Shown one piece after another: positions 59,585 through 64,000 of a stretch of 64,000 nt of DNA. Each line of letters opens with the position of its first letter. Positions within the stretch are counted from its first letter, which is position 1. A program made the translations under genes and the position numbers. The notes below the pieces were generated by a model. It had not been told where the DNA came from. It saw nothing but the letters and a program-made list of their open reading frames with translations, and ran no database searches. Source of the stretch: Elmis aenea (taxonomy: Eukaryota > Arthropoda > Insecta > Coleoptera > Elmidae); NCBI GenBank assembly GCA_947652605.1, contig OX393582.1, positions 14,470,544 to 14,534,543 of the forward strand, read 5' to 3'.

Positions 59585-61120
59585 GAACCATAATGAAACT
59601 TTCAAAAATCAAGAAAACCAATCACGGAATATTTATTCAACTAAACAATTTTAATTATTCTTACTTACCTATTTTATTTATGACTAAAGCCTATTTTGAT
59701 TATGCAGCTTTTACCGTAAAAAATTAATTCAATTTTTAATGATTACATTGTAGTAAAAAACTCAGATTTTCAAATATTCATTTCCTAAATTGGTGACTTA
59801 AAAAACGTAAAAGATAATCGATAGGTAAATATATAAATAACATTTGACGCTTATTTTTTCGGGAAAGAACTTAATTCTCTGAACTTAAAACTTTCGAAGA
59901 TCAAGATACCTAATCATGAAACGATGAAGTAACGAAAGAATAATTCTAATTTGTTTGTGTTTATTTTACTTGTAATTGAAGCTATTTTGCTAGTACAACT
60001 TTCACCGTCAAAATTGGAGTTTATTTTGATCACCACATTTTTCTGGCAATCTCAGTTTTCCAAATATTAATTTCCTCAACTTGGAGACTTTAAAAAATTC
60101 AAAATTCAGAACATGACTTTTATAAAAATTGTCGTTTGCAAAAAATAACACTTTTGTAAAAATTGTTTTCTTAATTTTGAAATTATTTTAGTCTTCAAAT
60201 TTTGAAAATGAGTTTTTTAGAAATATGATTAAAAATAAACTCAAATTTAAATGGTGAAAGTTGTATAGGGTGGCCTATTTTTGGTGCCCGTACAGGGTAT
60301 CTCGGTTATTATCAGAGATAGAAAAAAACTAAGTACGTAGTCTCGATTTCTTTTTTCAAGAGAAATTCATTGTCGTAAACAGATTTTTGATTTCTTCTTT
60401 AATTTTCGAAATATAGACAAAAACCGATTTTTGGCAATTTTCAAAAATGTTAAATATCTCGCTTAAACGAAAAGATAAAGAAAAACTTTAGACATTTTTT
60501 TGCATGGTTTTTTGTCCTTAATAAGATGTGTGATATATTTTTTTTTTACTCATATAAATATCGATATATTACACCTAACATGAGCAAATTATATATTTTT
60601 GAAAAGCGCAAAAAATAAGCTTTCGATTCATGTCAAAGCCAACTCTGGTTGCCATTTAAAATAAGAAAGTTAGGTGTATCAATATTTGTATGAGTTAAAA
60701 AAAAATTGAACATCGCTATCTTATTAAGGACAAAAAACCATGCCAAAAACGTCTTCAAAGTTTTTCTCTATCTTTTCGTTTAAGGGAGATCTTTAACATA
60801 TTTTTGAAAAGTGCCAAAAATCGGTTTTTGGCTATATTTCGAAAATTAAAAAGATATCAAAAATCTGTTTAAGACAATCAATTCCTCTCGAAAAAAGAAA
60901 TCGAGACTACGTACTTGGTTTTTTTCTATCTCTGATAATAACCGAGATACCCTCCCTGTATGGGTATCGAAAATAGGCCACCCTGTACTAGCAAATAGCT
61001 TCGGTTACAAGTAAAATAAATATAAATAATTAAAATATTGTTGTTACTTTATCAATTAATGATTAGGTATTTTAATTTCGAAAATTTTAGGTTCAGAGAA
61101 TTAAGTTTAAAAATGAACTC
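59585..61120. repeat. Direct-plus-inverted repeat cluster hosting element J
   Basis: A diverged unit (ACTTTCxAAxATCAAGAxACC, TTATTTxACTTxTxAxTxAAG, AGCTxTTACCGTxAAAATT) occurs directly at about 59600-59830 and 59890-60120, and inverted at about 60200-61100. The inverted copy is split by element J. Confidence 0.6.
60266..60985. mobile_element. Family J hairpin MITE with a verifiable empty site
   Basis: Ends are TA-TAGGGTGGCCTATTTTTGG and AAATAGGCCACCCTG-TA; arms of about 300 bp. Removing it with one TA gives GTTG-TA-CTAGC. This matches the complement of GCTAG-TA-CAAC at about 59990-60000 in the neighbouring repeat copy, so insertion was into TA with TA duplicated. Confidence 0.9.
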
Positions 61121-62130
61121 TTATTATTTTTGTGCAAAAATATAATGGGAGACATTAATTTGAAGAGTTTAATATTTCACATATTTTATTACCTTTTGTA
61201 ATATATTTATTTTTAAGTAATAATTAGATCTATGATACTCATTTCAGTATTGAATGAGACTTGCTAAAGGATAGATTGTCTCATTTTTGAACACAAAGGG
61301 CTTAAGATCTTATTTTAATTTAGAGCCATTTATGGACAGACAAAACACAAAAACTCCATATAGTTATGATAAATAAGGTGTTAGGGTAATACCGCCCGGT
61401 CTGAAATATCGCCCATGTTTGAATTTCCCGCTTTGCATGAATAGAAAAGTTCTTTTTATTTTTTTAACAGGTTATTGAAGAATATAGTTTTTGTTTGCAG
61501 CTAATATTTTTATTTTTAATCTCTGACCACATTTTTTAAAAATATCCAGAATAATGTCTTAGGTGGGCGGTATTACCCTAACGCACTATAGTACATTATG
61601 AAATATAAGTATAAGTGATTTATATAAAATATTTCACACAAACGTTTATTTATTTATTGAATCATTTTCATTAACAGAAGCGATGAAGTCTCCGGACATT
61701 TCACTTTGTTTAAAATTTATAAAATAACTGTAGTAAATTGGTGGTATAATAGGGAAGCAAATCCATCAAGTCTTCATATTTTGCCATAGTAATAGGACAA
61801 GCACCTGCATATGTATGAAGGATTCATTTCTATTTGTGAATAATGTTTTGGTCTTCCTCTTTTTGGTGACAAATCCAAAGAAATTGCGAGTAAAATGTTT
61901 AAAGATAAAAATATCGCACATTTTTGTAATCGTAAACAGCTTTAACCAGGATTGGGCAAAATTTGATTTTTATTAAAAAAATCAAAAATCATGGATTGTT
62001 ACTAAAAAATTAAAGAAATCACGATTTTTTTTTTAAAGAAACGACTATTTTCCCTTTTTGCAACTAATTTGGTCATTATTCACGCTGCATTATATCTTCT
62101 ATACAGCGTCATTTAAATAGTATCAACAAC
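61121..62130. other. AT-rich stretch
   Basis: It holds a small inverted pair (TAGGGTAATACCGCCC near 61383 and GGGCGGTATTACCCTA near 61564), flanking a region of about 200 bp that may be another MITE. A solo TATACAGCGTCATTT lies at 62099. Otherwise nothing recognised. Confidence 0.45.
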
Positions 62131-63545
62131 ATTAGTTAACATTATAAATGAATCATTACAGTACGGGGTAGTACCAGAAATTTGGAAAATTAATACGGTT
62201 ATTCCTATTCCAAAAATTATTAACACTAAAAAATGCGGTGAGTTTAGACCTATAAATATGTTACCTAATAATAGAACAAATATTAGAAATTATAGTTAAA
62301 CAACAACTCGTAGAATTTCTTAACGGTAACAAAACTATTTCAGATTCTCAATCAGGATTTAGACATAAGCATTCATGCGAAACAGCATTGAATTTAGTTT
62401 TAACAAATTGGAGAGATGAAATTGAAAACGATAAAATAATTTTGGCAGTTTTTGTCGATCTGAAACGAGCATTTGAAACCATCTGTGGAAAAAGACTTTT
62501 GCAAAAATTACAAATGTACGGAATCCAAGGGAATGAACTAAAATGGTTTGAAAGTTATTTATCAAACAGATTTCAAAAAACCAGGGTGGGAAAAGTAGAA
62601 TCAAAGGCAATTATTAACGAGTTAGGTGTACCACAAGGATCAGTTTTAGGTCCAGTTTTATTCAATATTTACATAAATGACATTACGCAGACAGTTAAAT
62701 CGTGTGACATGCATTTATTTGCAGATGATACGTTAATTTCGGTATCAGGTGAAGATTTACAAACAACAGTTAATGTCATAAACGAAGATTTAATTGAAGT
62801 AACAGATTGGTTTAAAGCTAATAAACTGGAGTTGAATGTATCTAAAACAAAATGCATGGTAATAGGTAGTACACAATTCAGCAATATGTCAAATGTTAAC
62901 GTATTTATAGATAATAATAAAGTAGAGATAGTTGAAGAGTTTAAATACCTAGGGGTAATTATAGATAATCATCTAAAATTTAAAAAGAACATAGATTATA
63001 TTGTAAAAAAAGTTGGTTCAAAAATTAGTTATTTTGGGAGAATATCGAATAAATTAAACTTTGAAGCTAGGATATTGGTCTATCATACAATAATAGAACC
63101 ATACTTTAATTATTGCAGTAGCATAATATTTCTAAGTAATAAGGGGGATCTGAAAAAATTACAAAAGCAGCAAAACAGAGCTTTGCGTATCATATTACAG
63201 TGTTCTAAATTAACTAAAATTGAATATATGCATAATAAGTTGGGGTTCCTTAATATATGGCAAAATACAGTGTATAACGTTTTGGTTCTAATATATAAAT
63301 GTATAAACAATATGATGCCAGGATATATGAGTAAATATCTGATATACAACAAAGAACAGCATGATTATGAAACAAGACAAAGAGAACATTTTAGACTGCC
63401 TAAATGTAAAAAAAGTAGTACACAGAACTCGCTCTATTACAAAGGGCTAAAATTATTTAATCAATTACCAAACGAATTAAAATATTCTGTTAATCTACAT
63501 GCGTTTAAAGAAGGTTGTAAGACCCATGTAAAATGGCAATTTTAA
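62130..63545 (+). pseudogene. 5'-truncated non-LTR retrotransposon reverse transcriptase
   Basis: The first part reads SLQYGVVPEIWKINTVIPIPK and GEFRPINMLP, then shifts frame near 62265 into EQILEIIVKQQL and SDSQSGFRHKHSCETAL. The open frame from about 62388 continues with VFVDLKRAFETI, GVPQGSVLGPVLFNIYINDI, the catalytic FADDT, KLELNVSKTKCMV and FKYLGVIID, ending in the C-terminal region LYYKGLKLFNQLPNELK. No endonuclease and no RNase H. The 3' UTR ends AATAAAGCC followed by (TTA)n. This looks like the CR1/L2/Jockey assemblage; exact clade uncertain. The single visible frameshift suggests a fairly young copy. Confidence 0.85.
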
Positions 63546-63606
63546 TTTGAAGTATTAGTTGTAAAGATTGATGTATAAATAGTTTCTTTTATAACTAAAT
63601 AAAGCC

Positions 63607-63630
63607 TATTATTATTATTATTATTATTAT
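63607..63630 (+). repeat. (TTA)n tail of the retrotransposon
   Basis: Eight ATT/TTA units follow AATAAAGCC directly, so this is the element's 3' microsatellite tail rather than an independent repeat. Confidence 0.8.
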
Positions 63631-63679
63631 AAAAGTTGGTGGATGAACTAAACTAATTAAAAGATGGAAAAAATTTCAC

Positions 63680-64000
63680 TAAAATGTAAACGATACAATA
63701 TTTTAGCGATTTCAGAAATATCCACAAGAGTAAAGGGGCCTTATTTTAAGAGTTACAAAAAAAAACTTCATAGCCAAAGATTGTTTAGAATTCAAAAATA
63801 CGACCAAAGGTGAAATATGACGTTAAAATTTCAATTTTTATTTTTGAAGTAATTTTAACATCAAAAAATTTAAAAAATATTTGGAATTTTAAAATTTTAC
63901 TCAATATAAAATATCGTTTTCTCTTGAGTTTTTTTTTTAACTCTTAAAATAACGGCACTTTAATCTTGCAAATATTTCTAAAATCGCTAAAAGCTAGTGT
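63680..64000. repeat. Palindromic copy of the family L satellite unit
   Basis: CTCTTAAAATAACGGCACTT (63937) to the window end matches the unit at 28946-30041. An inverted copy (TTTAGCGATTTCAGAAATAT, GGGGCCTTATTTTAAGAG) lies at about 63700-63755. The array therefore occurs here as an inverted pair that continues past the window edge. Confidence 0.7.

Overview
This is an AT-rich, intron-bearing, transposon-dense piece of an insect nuclear genome, probably a beetle. The phylum follows from the gene structures (small GT-AG exons, phase-consistent introns) and the repeat types. 'Beetle' is inference from repeat style only. No bacterial, CRISPR, organellar or tRNA signal was seen.

Genes, left to right: (1) a possible 3'-terminal exon of a + strand gene entering from the left edge (527-728). 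(2) A small two-exon minus-strand gene of unknown function (7437-6593). (3) A minus-strand RpL17-like gene (9027-8373). (4) Head-to-head with it, PSMD12/Rpn5, a 26S proteasome lid subunit (9526-15695, five coding exons, 451 aa). (5) An SLC46-type major facilitator transporter (26233-36651, six coding exons, 482 aa). (6) DDX42, a DEAD-box RNA helicase, on the minus strand (52736-40938, eight coding exons, 715 aa). (7) A probable signal-peptide first exon of a + strand gene that leaves the window (59385-59463). The introns of the three long genes are filled with transposable elements.

Repeats: at least a dozen hairpin MITEs carry TA-CAGGGTG...CACCCTG-TA ends. Several otherwise different families share a block of about 80 bp next to the terminus. 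About ten hAT-type MITEs have recognisable 8-bp target duplications. There is also a piggyBac derivative, a pogo-like element, a hAT with a decayed transposase, two kinds of non-LTR retrotransposon, and two satellite-like tandem arrays carried inside TIR elements.

The most unusual locus is in PSMD12 intron 4. A TTAA-flanked piggyBac derivative contains a CAGGGTG hairpin element, and that element contains a 627-bp, roughly 98-99% identical copy of the end of PSMD12 itself (C-terminal codons, stop, poly(A) signal and 3' flank). The junctions show microhomology. It is a recent capture of a host-gene end, placed in sense orientation upstream of the real terminal exon.

The genes do not form one pathway: proteasome, ribosome, solute transport and mRNA processing are unrelated. 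The only obvious regulatory link is the short shared promoter between the RpL17-like gene and PSMD12. All identity and period figures were read by eye.
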